Program-made: the position numbers and the translations under genes
The notes under the pieces: generated by a model
Seen by the model: the letters and a program-made list of their open reading frames with translations, nothing else
The model's database searches: none
Told to the model about the DNA's origin: nothing
Part shown: positions 7,252-13,998 of the stretch, piece after piece
Numbering within the stretch: position 1 is the first letter of the stretch
Layout of the letters: each line of letters begins with the position of its first letter
From: Methanosarcinales archaeon
GTDB lineage: Archaea > Halobacteriota > Methanosarcinia > Methanotrichales > Methanotrichaceae
Direction of reading: 5' to 3'
NCBI GenBank assembly: GCA_013415595.1
Contig: JAAEEW010000053.1
Coordinates: 1 to 20,430, forward strand
Length of the DNA: 20,430 bases

Positions 7252-7662
7252 TCACTTCAGCGGCACGAACTTGCTCGACCTGGTGGCACCGACGCCTGCA
7301 GCGCCGTGAGAGACCCGTCCCCTGGAGAGGGCGAACTCTCCGAAGTAGTGACCGATCATCTCGGGGATTATCTCCACCTTCTCGAAGCCCTTGCCGTTGT
7401 GTATCTCCACCTTTTTGCCCACCATCTCCGGAAGAACGATCATGTCCCGCAGATGGGTCCTGGCGCTATCCTTGGCCTTGAACCGTGTCTGGAACTTCTT
7501 GTGCTCCTTGGACAGCCCCCGTTTTAGGGTCCTCCTCTGACGCGCAGGGAGGAGCGCTATAACTTCTTCCGCGCTCATCTTTACCAGGTCTGCAGTCTTG
7601 TAGCCCCGGTAAGTGAACTCTTCCTTCCTCTTTGGAAGCTTAGATGCTGATTTCTTTGCCAA
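7252..7662 (-). CDS. rpsS: 30S ribosomal protein S19 (uS19)
   Basis: Small-subunit head protein near the intersubunit bridge with L5. 136 residues, archaeal length. An N-terminal extension (KLPKRKEEFTYRGYKTADL) precedes the conserved S19 core: IVLPEMVGKKVEIHNGKGF, then EIIPEMIGHYFGEFALSRGR. The start is a TTG at 7662 with SD GGAGGA eight bases upstream, overlapping the TAG of L2. No better ATG start is present in the frame. Confidence 0.95.
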   Translation of the reverse strand: MAKKSASKLPKRKEEFTYRGYKTADLVKMSAEEVIALLPARQRRTLKRGLSKEHKKFQTRFKAKDSARTHLRDMIVLPEMVGKKVEIHNGKGFEKVEIIPEMIGHYFGEFALSRGRVSHGAAGVGATRSSKFVPLK

Positions 7663-7677
7663 TGCTTCAGTCCTCCT

Positions 7678-8391
7678 CTAGCGCTTTCCGGTTCTCCTGG
7701 CGGCAATAGACCCAACCTTTCGTCCGGGCGGGGTATTCCTGCTGACCGTCTTTGGCCTTCCGGGGTGCTGACGCCCACCGCCACCGAACGGGTGGTCTAC
7801 GGCGTTCATGGCTACACCTCTTACCCTAGGCCACTTGACGGCCTTGGACCGGTATTTGTGGAAGCTCTTTCCGGCCTTGACCAGGGGTTTGTCGGTCCTG
7901 CCTCCACCGGCTACCACGCCAATGGTGGCCAGACAGCCCTTGTTAAGCCACTTCATCTCTCCGCTGGGCAGCTGAACCACGGTCTTGCCTGCGTCGTGGG
8001 CTATCAGTATGCAGTAAACGCCACTGGACCGGGCAAACTGACCTCCCGAACCTGGCTTGGACTCCACGTTGCAGATGGGAACACCTTCCGGGATCTGTCC
8101 CAGAGGAAGGGTGTTTCCGGTACGAATCTCAGCCGTGGGCCCACAGGATATCTCCTGCCCCTCGCAAATTCCTTCCGTGGCCAGGACGAACTTGTCCTCG
8201 CCGTCATCCAGCGTGACCAGGGCCACAGGAGCGGTCCTGGCTGGATCGTGCATCAGATCCCTGACCACACCGTGAACGGTCTCCTTTTCGTCAATCTTGA
8301 TGTGAGTGATATTGGCCCGGTATCTGTGAGAGGGAGCGCGATATGTGGGGGATCCCCGGCCTCTGTTCTGTGATATGATTCTCTTTCCCAT
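7678..8391 (-). CDS. rplB: 50S ribosomal protein L2 (uL2)
   Basis: Binds the peptidyl-transferase region of 23S rRNA and is needed for subunit joining. Start at ATG 8391 (237 residues) gives MGKRIISQNRGRGSPTYRAP, the archaeal consensus N-terminus; the GTG at 8400 is inside the SD AAGGTGG and is rejected. Domains: OB-like N-terminal part, SH3-like middle (GEMKWLNKGCLATIGVVAGG), and the C-terminal NAVDHPFGGGGRQHPGRPK, including the conserved histidine-containing loop. It starts ten bases after L23. Confidence 0.97.
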   Translation of the reverse strand: MGKRIISQNRGRGSPTYRAPSHRYRANITHIKIDEKETVHGVVRDLMHDPARTAPVALVTLDDGEDKFVLATEGICEGQEISCGPTAEIRTGNTLPLGQIPEGVPICNVESKPGSGGQFARSSGVYCILIAHDAGKTVVQLPSGEMKWLNKGCLATIGVVAGGGRTDKPLVKAGKSFHKYRSKAVKWPRVRGVAMNAVDHPFGGGGRQHPGRPKTVSRNTPPGRKVGSIAARRTGKR

Positions 8392-8401
8392 TGATACCAC
8401 C

Positions 8402-8650
8402 TTATAGCAGGCCTAGCCTTGTTGCCAGCTCGTTTGCGCTCTTCTCCCCGGCCAGCTTGACTACTGCCTTCTTCATGCCGGTGGAGGTGATCATGGTCCT
8501 TACCGCCACCACCTCGATATCGTAGAGCTCCTCGAGCTCCTTCTTGATATCGGACTTGGTGGCTTTGATGTTGACCAGGAACTCCAGAGTGTTGCCGGAA
8601 TCTATCATCCCGGTGACCTTCTCAGTGACGTAGGGACTCTTGATGATCAT
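8402..8650 (-). CDS. rplW: 50S ribosomal protein L23 (uL23)
   Basis: Exit-tunnel rim protein that docks SRP and chaperones. 82 residues, the short archaeal form: IIKSPYVTEKVTGMIDSGNT, LEFLVNIKATKSDIKKELEE, then a C-terminal KKAVVKLAGEKSANELATRL. The ATG at 8650 overlaps the TGA of L4 as ATGA. Confidence 0.97.
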   Translation of the reverse strand: MIIKSPYVTEKVTGMIDSGNTLEFLVNIKATKSDIKKELEELYDIEVVAVRTMITSTGMKKAVVKLAGEKSANELATRLGLL

Positions 8651-9402
8651 TTCTTATCACCCAGCCACTTCAATGAGGATTCAGTCCACAGGGTGAGCCG
8701 TCCCGCGTGGGTTCCAGGAGCCAGCATCTCGGCGTTCAGCCGGTCCACGGAGGTGACGTCCACCCCGGGAAGGTTCCTGGCGGCCTTTACTATGCCCTGA
8801 TCCTGTGAGTACACTATCAGCAAGCTCTTGGGCTGCTTGAAGCGCCTGCCCCGGATCTTGCCCCGGCCGGCCCTGACCTTCTTTCCGTCCTTCGCCCGCT
8901 CCACATCGGACCACAGCCCACTGGCCATCAGGAATTTCATGACCTCGGCCGTGGTCTTGAGGCTCTCGAATCCCGACTGGACTACGAAGGGCACATCTCC
9001 GGAGAACCGGTGGCCTCTGGCAGCTACCAGGTCGGCGTTGACCGTTGCGGCGATGGCCGATCTGATGGCCTTTCGCCTCTCCTTAATGTTGATCTTCTCA
9101 GTCCTGTCGGCCTCGGGGACCGGAGGATGAGAGGCCCTTCCGCCCCTGGCCATGGGAATGCCTGCCGCTCTTCTGCCGTTGATGACCCTGGGCACCCTGG
9201 ACACGCCGTGTCCCGGCCCCCAGGAACGGGCGGAGGTGTTCATTCCAGCATAAAAGTGAGGACCGTAGGGCTGAAGCCGGTTGGCCTGCATGGCTAATAC
9301 GGCCTTCTTAATGAGGTCGGGTCGGTACTCCTCCTCGAACACCGGAGGAAGCTCGATCTCTCCCGCCGGACTTCCCGACAGATCAATAACCTTCGCCTTC
9401 AT
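8647..9402 (-). CDS. rpl4: 50S ribosomal protein L4 (uL4, archaeal type)
   Basis: Exit-tunnel protein with a long loop into the ribosome. Start at ATG 9402 (251 residues, MKAKVIDLSGSPAGEIELP); it shares one base with the TGA of L3 (TGATG). A GTG at 9405 would add one residue. Family segments: AVLAMQANRLQPYGPHFYAG, the loop SWGPGHGVSRVPRVINGRRA, and RRKAIRSAIAATVNADLVAA. Order L3-L4-L23-L2 is conserved. Confidence 0.97.
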   Translation of the reverse strand: MKAKVIDLSGSPAGEIELPPVFEEEYRPDLIKKAVLAMQANRLQPYGPHFYAGMNTSARSWGPGHGVSRVPRVINGRRAAGIPMARGGRASHPPVPEADRTEKINIKERRKAIRSAIAATVNADLVAARGHRFSGDVPFVVQSGFESLKTTAEVMKFLMASGLWSDVERAKDGKKVRAGRGKIRGRRFKQPKSLLIVYSQDQGIVKAARNLPGVDVTSVDRLNAEMLAPGTHAGRLTLWTESSLKWLGDKK

Positions 9403-10409
9403 CACAATCCCTGCTTAGACTCCTTGCTCATGTGGACGATCTGGGGCGCCTTGAAAGCGTCAGGCCCGGGCCTGATGGCACGCCTCATGCGCACAAGCCT
9501 CTTGACCGGACCTGGCAGGCTTCCCTGAATAATGACATAATCGTTGCGCACCATGCCGTATCCAGTAAATCCACCTTCGGGAGTTATGTCCGTCCCGTTC
9601 GATCCCACTGCCAGAATCCTCTTGTTGAACTCAGTGCGCTGGTGATAACCAGTCTGACCAAGCTGGGGGACCCTCCAGCTAACCCTGGCCGGGGTCCACG
9701 GTCCCAGGTTGCCCACGTGTCTGAGCTTGCCGGTGCGGGCGTGCTTCCTCTTCTGAAGCATGATGCCCCAACGCTTTACCGGACCCTGGGTTCCCTTTCC
9801 CTTGGTGACCGCGGATACGTCTATTACATCGCCGAGGCCGAATATGCTGGTCATGGGAACCTGGTTGCCAAGGAGCGCCCAGGCTGCATCCAGCCTCTGG
9901 GAAATAGATCCGCCGTTGACCGATATCTCCATCAGATCAGGCTTCTTCTTGGGAATTCCGGAGACCAGCCTGGGATTGGTATGAGCCAGAACCCTGACTT
10001 CGCACAGGCTGTCGGCAATAGAGGATAGATCATCAATTGAGCTGCCCCTCTTGGCCTTGGGTGCAGTCAGGGCCAGGGCCAGATCAGGGCTCAGGTTCTC
10101 CGCCCAGCTCTCTCCAGCCGGCCTCATGCCGCCGTTGTAATTCTCATAAACACGCACCGCTGCCACGTTCATGGGCGGTGCCTCCAACACTGTTACAGGC
10201 ACGCTTATTTCCATGCCCTCGGTGAGGCTTCTCGGCCTATCGTCGATCATTATGATGTGGGTCATGCCAGCCTTATACCCGGCAAAGCCAGCCATACTGA
10301 CCTTCTCTTCATCAGCGGTCCAGCACCTTACTCTGGGAACCTCACTCTTTGCCCTCTTTCTCGGGCTGAAGGCCAGCGAACCCCGCCTCGGTCGGTGTAT
10401 CTTCGCCAT
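9402..10409 (-). CDS. rpl3: 50S ribosomal protein L3 (uL3, archaeal type)
   Basis: Binds near the start of domain VI of 23S rRNA and reaches the peptidyl-transferase centre. 335 residues, normal archaeal length. N-terminus MAKIHRPRRGSLAFSPRKRA and the long loop VTKGKGTQGPVKRWGIMLQK (with the GxGxQGxxKR core) identify it; QTGYHQRTEFNKRILAVG is also typical. The ATG at 10409 directly follows the TAA of the SPOUT gene, with SD GGAGGAG lying in that gene's last codons. Confidence 0.97.
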   Translation of the reverse strand: MAKIHRPRRGSLAFSPRKRAKSEVPRVRCWTADEEKVSMAGFAGYKAGMTHIIMIDDRPRSLTEGMEISVPVTVLEAPPMNVAAVRVYENYNGGMRPAGESWAENLSPDLALALTAPKAKRGSSIDDLSSIADSLCEVRVLAHTNPRLVSGIPKKKPDLMEISVNGGSISQRLDAAWALLGNQVPMTSIFGLGDVIDVSAVTKGKGTQGPVKRWGIMLQKRKHARTGKLRHVGNLGPWTPARVSWRVPQLGQTGYHQRTEFNKRILAVGSNGTDITPEGGFTGYGMVRNDYVIIQGSLPGPVKRLVRMRRAIRPGPDAFKAPQIVHMSKESKQGL

Positions 10410-11243
10410 TTACTCCTCCAAGCGCAACAGGTTTAGCAGTGCAAGAGTGGCGAATACCGCCTCCTCTACGCGAACTGTCTCTGCTCCCTGGTGCGGAATG
10501 GTGTTGATCATGCAACATCTTTCCAGCATCCCCTGACTCAAGAACGCATCAACGCCTCTTGCCGGGGAGCCGAACATCACCGCTAGGCCGCTTTTGCTTG
10601 ATTTTTCTATTTCCTGCAGGAGCCGGACGTCCACTAGACGCCCCTTGCGGGAAGTTGCCACCACGAACAGGTCCCTGGAGCGGATGTAGCTCTCTGGACT
10701 ATCTGTGGAGACCGTCTCGTAACCCCAGTAACCTGGAATCTCCTTCCGGTCTACTTGCTCAGCGGCGAGCGGGTTCAGCGAAAAGATCCTGACATTCAAG
10801 CGCTGCCCCACTTTTACCTCTTCACGGGTACGCAGGGGCACTGGGCGATCGCTTCCGATTTCCACCCATGCGCCGCCATCAGATCCGACGCTTTCTGCGA
10901 CAACTCCGACTCTGAACTCGCCGATCTTGAGCGTTGAGCTCTTTGAGTTCACGGGATGATGAGCCGTCCTCAGGGGCGGAAGCTGTCCCACATGGCTTAG
11001 CTCCCTCCTGCGAGGGAACAGGGCCTTTCTCCGGTACTGCGGAGTTTCCATATACCGCAATATCAGGCTAATGAACCGGGTGTCGTCGTAATCGCTGTCG
11101 CGATATATTACGATCCGGTCTATGCGGAACACTGCTGCTGCCCGGGCAATCAGCCCAACCTTGAGCGTCCTCTGACGCATGTCCGCCGTCTCCATTGTGT
11201 AGGACGACGGAATGAGTATGGACCTCTCGCCACGACTGCTCAT
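10410..11243 (-). CDS. SPOUT-class putative RNA methyltransferase (SPOUT1/C9orf114-like), first gene of the operon
   Basis: 277 residues. It resembles the archaeal family whose structure was solved for a Methanothermobacter member (COG2106, homologue of human SPOUT1): a trefoil-knot SPOUT fold with a small beta-barrel insertion in the middle. Visible: N-terminal start of the Rossmann-like half (LKVGLIARAAAVFRIDRIVI, about 28-47), a barrel-like insertion (about 105-160), and the C-terminal knot with MINTIPHQGAETVRVEEAVF (about 245-264). The substrate RNA in archaea is not established to my knowledge. It commonly precedes L3 in methanogens, so it is probably co-transcribed with the ribosomal genes. 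ATG at 11243; the G-rich GAGGGGG at 11260-11254 may be upstream of the mRNA start (see the promoter entry). Confidence 0.9.
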   Translation of the reverse strand: MSSRGERSILIPSSYTMETADMRQRTLKVGLIARAAAVFRIDRIVIYRDSDYDDTRFISLILRYMETPQYRRKALFPRRRELSHVGQLPPLRTAHHPVNSKSSTLKIGEFRVGVVAESVGSDGGAWVEIGSDRPVPLRTREEVKVGQRLNVRIFSLNPLAAEQVDRKEIPGYWGYETVSTDSPESYIRSRDLFVVATSRKGRLVDVRLLQEIEKSSKSGLAVMFGSPARGVDAFLSQGMLERCCMINTIPHQGAETVRVEEAVFATLALLNLLRLEE

Positions 11244-11272
11244 CAGATGTCTGCCCCCTCAAGGAAATTGCT

Positions 11273-11280
11273 TATATAAA
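11273..11280 (-). promoter_or_regulatory. TATA box of the ribosomal operon
   Basis: Minus-strand TTTATATA, preceded by CAAAGCTT, which is a reasonable BRE/TATA pair. It is the best box in the gap before the SPOUT gene. Its centre is about 33 bases from the ATG at 11243, so initiation about 26 bases downstream would leave a leader of about seven bases. No experimental support. Confidence 0.7.
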
Positions 11281-11347
11281 AAGCTTTGTAGCTGGCCTCT
11301 TCCGCCGCCCGATGCAGATCAGCCGTCTGTTTTGCCGGAGCCTTCTC

Positions 11348-11379
11348 CCCCGGGGCGAAGAGTGGGGCCGTCCCCGGGG
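11348..11379. repeat. Two identical 8-bp palindromes CCCCGGGG, 24 bp apart
   Basis: Perfect palindromes at 11348-11355 and 11372-11379 in the gap between the TIR gene and the ribosomal operon promoter, about 70-105 bp upstream of the TATA box. They could be binding sites or chance in G+C-rich DNA. Nothing else is recognised between 11281 and 11407. Confidence 0.35.
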
Positions 11380-11407
11380 TGAGGCTACCAGAGATGGTGC
11401 TGGCCAG

Positions 11408-11412
11408 AAAAA
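11408..11412 (-). terminator. U-tract terminator after the TIR gene
   Basis: A minus-strand T5 run (GAATTTTTCTGG) begins four bases past the TGA of the TIR gene. Short U-tracts with or without a hairpin end transcription in archaea. No strong stem is seen. Confidence 0.45.
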
Positions 11413-11415
11413 TTC

Positions 11416-11979
11416 TCACCGATACATGGGCTTGAACGTCCGGGGGTCCAGAGATAGACGGGTCTCGCAATAGCTGCAGATGGTCTCCAGGGAAGTTCCC
11501 CGGGACAGAGCACGATCCACCTCCTCCTGGGGGGTGAGATACTGGGTCATCTCCTCTCCACATACAATACACCTCACCTTGAGCCACTCCAGCCTGGTCA
11601 GGAAGCGCAGGGTCCTGATCACCACCCCCACCGCATTCTCGAACTCCGCAGACCTGAATACCACCGGCTGGAGGTGGCTGATCAGGAAGGGCAGCTCCTC
11701 GCCCTCCTCCAGCAGGGGGACGATCAGCCGTTCCAGGCCCCTGGCAAAGCCCATCTCCTGGTTGACGGTGCGGGACAGCACTCCGTTGGTGGTGAGCAGG
11801 GGAATCAGGCAATCCGAGTTCCTGATGCCGTAGGCCACCCCCTCCGACCGGGATATGCCCTTGCAGCGGCGGTGCATGGAGACGTAGCTATCCAGTCCCA
11901 CCCTCCACAGGGCCTCAGCCAGCTCCTCTGCCAGGCCCTGGTCTTCAGAATCGTGACTGATATACAATTTGTTGATCAT
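11416..11979 (-). CDS. TIR-domain protein with C-terminal zinc ribbon
   Basis: 187 residues from ATG 11979. Residues about 4-130 form a TIR domain: box-1-like KLYISHDSEDQGLAEELAEA, the BB-loop region SMHRRCKGISRSEG, strand NSDCLIPLLTTNGVLS, and helix TVNQEMGFA, where E75 sits at the position of the catalytic Glu of NAD-cleaving TIR domains. IVPLLEEGEE follows. Residues 137-171 hold CxxC (C137, C140) and CxxC (C168, C171) with a 27-residue spacer, a probable zinc ribbon. Prokaryotic TIR proteins often act in NAD-depleting or signal-making defence; here that role is inference, as no partner gene (e.g. SIR2-like) is adjacent. A longer TTG start at 12015 adds 12 residues without an SD. It is a single-gene transcription unit with its own promoter and repeat-bearing leader. 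Confidence 0.85.
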   Translation of the reverse strand: MINKLYISHDSEDQGLAEELAEALWRVGLDSYVSMHRRCKGISRSEGVAYGIRNSDCLIPLLTTNGVLSRTVNQEMGFARGLERLIVPLLEEGEELPFLISHLQPVVFRSAEFENAVGVVIRTLRFLTRLEWLKVRCIVCGEEMTQYLTPQEEVDRALSRGTSLETICSYCETRLSLDPRTFKPMYR

Positions 11980-11988
11980 AGATGTCCC

Positions 11989-12014
11989 TGGCGGTGCCTG
12001 GAATCTCGCCGCCA
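11989..12014 (-). promoter_or_regulatory. Possible leader hairpin before the TIR start codon
   Basis: Inverted repeat TGGCGG (12014-12009) and CCGCCA (11994-11989) with a 14-base loop in the predicted TIR mRNA leader. The downstream arm runs into the weak SD (AGGGA) that lies next to the ATG, so pairing could limit ribosome access. Six base pairs only. Confidence 0.35.
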
Positions 12015-12030
12015 ATTCTCAACTCAGGCC

Positions 12031-12070
12031 TTATCTTATGAGAATTGCTCTCATCTTATGAGAATTGCTC
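12031..12070. repeat. 20-bp tandem repeat, probable operator
   Basis: Units 12031-12050 and 12051-12070 are identical at 19 of 20 positions (core ATCTTATGAGAATTGCTC). An inverted copy of the inner TGAGAATT lies at 12014-12021 (AATTCTCA). The array lies between the TIR TATA box and the start codon and covers the predicted transcription start, the usual place for an archaeal repressor site. Confidence 0.75.
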
Positions 12071-12090
12071 AGGTAATAGGGGCCGGGGTG

Positions 12091-12099
12091 GTTATAAGC
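12091..12099 (-). promoter_or_regulatory. TATA-like box of the TIR gene
   Basis: Minus-strand GCTTATAAC, about 26 bases upstream of the edge of the tandem repeat. It is the best TATA-like sequence between 11980 and 12194, and no plus-strand gene nearby would use it. Confidence 0.5.
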
Positions 12100-12175
12100 C
12101 TGCCGGGAAGGCAAAAGGCCTGCTTCACCCCTGCTTTAGGCCCTTCTCGACCAATCGCTTCACCGCCACAAACAG

Positions 12176-12194
12176 CCCCCATCCTGCCCGGGGG
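12176..12194 (-). terminator. Hairpin after the exported-protein gene
   Basis: CCCCC (12194-12190) pairs with GGGGG (12180-12176) immediately after the TGA at 12197-12195, followed by the T-containing CTGTTTGT. It may end the four-gene operon. Only five G-C pairs, so tentative. Confidence 0.4.
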
Positions 12195-12755
12195 TCACTC
12201 CTCTGGGGCCAGCTCCACGTGAATGCTGTCAAGCAGCCTGTCCTTCACCTCCTGGGTGGAGCAGGATGCCAGGGCCACCTGGACCGTGCCCGTTTTGCCC
12301 TCCGGAGAGACGCCCTCGTCCGGCCAGTATCCGGCTGACATCCACTTCCTGCCCGAGGGGGCGCTGCCAAAGGCCACCACTCCGCTGTGGCCGTCGATGG
12401 TCCTCTCCCCGGAGGTAACGTCGGTGCAGCCCAGGAAGGTCTTCAGGTGACCCTCGGCCAGGTCCTTCAAGCCGGCGGTGGTCACCATCCTCTGATCCTG
12501 GTAGCCGGTTATGACGATCATGGTGGCGCTGTCGCTATGGTTGAGCCACACCTGGTACATGGAAAAAGCGGCCCCGTCGCCGGACTGGCCCGGCAATGGG
12601 CCGATCACTTTTGTCTCCGGCTCCTGGCCGTTCATGTCCAGAGATACGCTGTAAGGACCGGCATCGAAGTCTACACCCACCGCCCCTGCAGTCAGGATAA
12701 ATATGGCTGACATGGATAGGGCTGACAGTAATATGACAGACGATAATGGCCTCAT
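12195..12755 (-). CDS. Exported protein of unknown function
   Basis: 186 residues from ATG 12755, chosen because the SD AGGGTG stands six bases upstream and overlaps the TAG of the preceding gene; a GTG at 12764 is inside that region. Residues about 5-26 (SSVILLSALSMSAIFILTAG) form a signal peptide or membrane anchor. The mature part, beginning about VGVDFDAGPYSVSLDMNG, looks beta-rich, with two cysteines (in FLGCTDV and ASCSTQE) and a motif-poor sequence. I do not recognise the family. It is the last gene of the four-gene operon, so it may work at the cell surface together with the membrane proteins upstream. Confidence 0.8.
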   Translation of the reverse strand: MRPLSSVILLSALSMSAIFILTAGAVGVDFDAGPYSVSLDMNGQEPETKVIGPLPGQSGDGAAFSMYQVWLNHSDSATMIVITGYQDQRMVTTAGLKDLAEGHLKTFLGCTDVTSGERTIDGHSGVVAFGSAPSGRKWMSAGYWPDEGVSPEGKTGTVQVALASCSTQEVKDRLLDSIHVELAPEE

Positions 12756-12765
12756 GCCAAACACC

Positions 12766-13998
12766 CTAAACTAATATAGAATCAATTTTCTCCTTTATAG
12801 CCTTAATTGCCAGAGGATGGTCGTTCCAGGCCCCCACATTTTCCAGGATGACCTCCCCGGGAATCCTGGCTTTGCTTACCAGCTCCGGTACATCGAACTG
12901 GCTGTGGATGCTGTCGGCGCTGATGGCTGCAGAGAAATAAAGCACCCTCTTTACCCCTCTGCGGACCATCTCCTCCACCGCCCGGGCCGGCCGGGGCTCT
13001 TTGAACTCCATCCAGGCCAGGGCCAGGTTCTCCCGGGGGTAGCCGTCCTCCACGAAGAGCTCCAGTATCTCCTGCCTGAAGGCCAGCTCCTGCTCCGTCT
13101 CGGTGGGGAATATGCGGTCCCACTGGTCCGGCTGGCCGTGGCCCACCAGCAGCACCCCGGCCCGGGAGCGGTCCGCGCTTCCCAGGACCTGGTTGGCCCG
13201 CTCCAGGAACATGCTGTGCAGAGTCCTGGAATCCCAGAGGGGTCCGGTGAAGTGCAGAGGAACGATGTGACCTTCAGGCAGCACGGCCCGGATTATCTCT
13301 CTCCCCTCGGCGGTGTGGTTGGAGATGGTGAGAAACACCTCGCTGACGATTATCCTGCTGGCCCCGTCGTTCAGGGCCCTGACCACCGCCTGGTCCGGCC
13401 GGGGACGGTCGTCCAGGAAGGACAGGTAGAACCTGGTGGTCAGGTCTCCCTCCTCCCGGAAGGCCCGCTCCAGGCACTCCATCATCCGCTGGTGCATTTG
13501 GCGGTGCCGGCTTCCTCCGGTGTGCAGGTATTTCTGTCGCAGCCGGTAGAGGAAGAAGGGCCGAAGGGGGCGGGGCACGAAAGGTATCTGGTCCTCATCG
13601 AACTCCCGGAACTGGTTGATCCAGCCTATGGGATCGTAGACCTCCGGCTCCCCGTGGGCGAAGTATATTACTGCGGCATGGCCGAGACCCGGATCGTCCG
13701 GGGAGCGGGTGAGCGCCGGCAGGTCCCCCCGGTCTTTCCGGGAGAGCACCCGGCGGCTCATGGCCATGAAGCCTGCCAGGAAGAGGGCCAGGCTGGAGGG
13801 GACGGCCAGCAGGGCCCCTCCCTCCAGGATGGACCGGGCCAGGGCGGCCAGCAGGAGGAGGAAGGAGAGAAGGGCCAGGCCGAGGGAGAGACGCATCTCC
13901 TGGACGGAGACGGTCAGGTACCTCACCAGGAGAATCCCGGCGACGAAGGCCAGGGCCAGGGTAAGGATCATAGGCAGCAGTGTCAGGGTCAGAGGCAA
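12766..13998 (-). CDS. Membrane-anchored chelatase-like (ferrochelatase/CbiX superfamily) protein
   Basis: 410 residues. The first 80 hold three hydrophobic segments (about 3-30, 37-55, 62-80), unusual for this superfamily. The rest looks like a two-domain type-II chelatase: domain one starts AAVIYFAHGEPEVYDPIGW (H115), domain two starts GVLLVGHGQPDQWDR (H287). A C-terminal YFSAAISADSIHSQFDVPEL (about 354-373, H365) resembles the metal-side helix region of HemH. Methanogens usually make haem through sirohaem, so ferrochelatase activity is doubtful; another tetrapyrrole or a non-enzymatic role is possible. The start is TTG 13998, overlapping the preceding gene by ten bases behind GGAGG; ATG 13971 is possible but lacks an SD. 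Confidence 0.7.
   Translation of the reverse strand: MPLTLTLLPMILTLALAFVAGILLVRYLTVSVQEMRLSLGLALLSFLLLLAALARSILEGGALLAVPSSLALFLAGFMAMSRRVLSRKDRGDLPALTRSPDDPGLGHAAVIYFAHGEPEVYDPIGWINQFREFDEDQIPFVPRPLRPFFLYRLRQKYLHTGGSRHRQMHQRMMECLERAFREEGDLTTRFYLSFLDDRPRPDQAVVRALNDGASRIIVSEVFLTISNHTAEGREIIRAVLPEGHIVPLHFTGPLWDSRTLHSMFLERANQVLGSADRSRAGVLLVGHGQPDQWDRIFPTETEQELAFRQEILELFVEDGYPRENLALAWMEFKEPRPARAVEEMVRRGVKRVLYFSAAISADSIHSQFDVPELVSKARIPGEVILENVGAWNDHPLAIKAIKEKIDSILV

Noticed and set aside
11243..11812. 189-codon minus-strand frame overlapping the TIR gene
   Set aside because: Translation is Gly/Pro-rich without domains, and it is out of frame with the TIR and zinc-ribbon motifs; its end crosses the ribosomal promoter.
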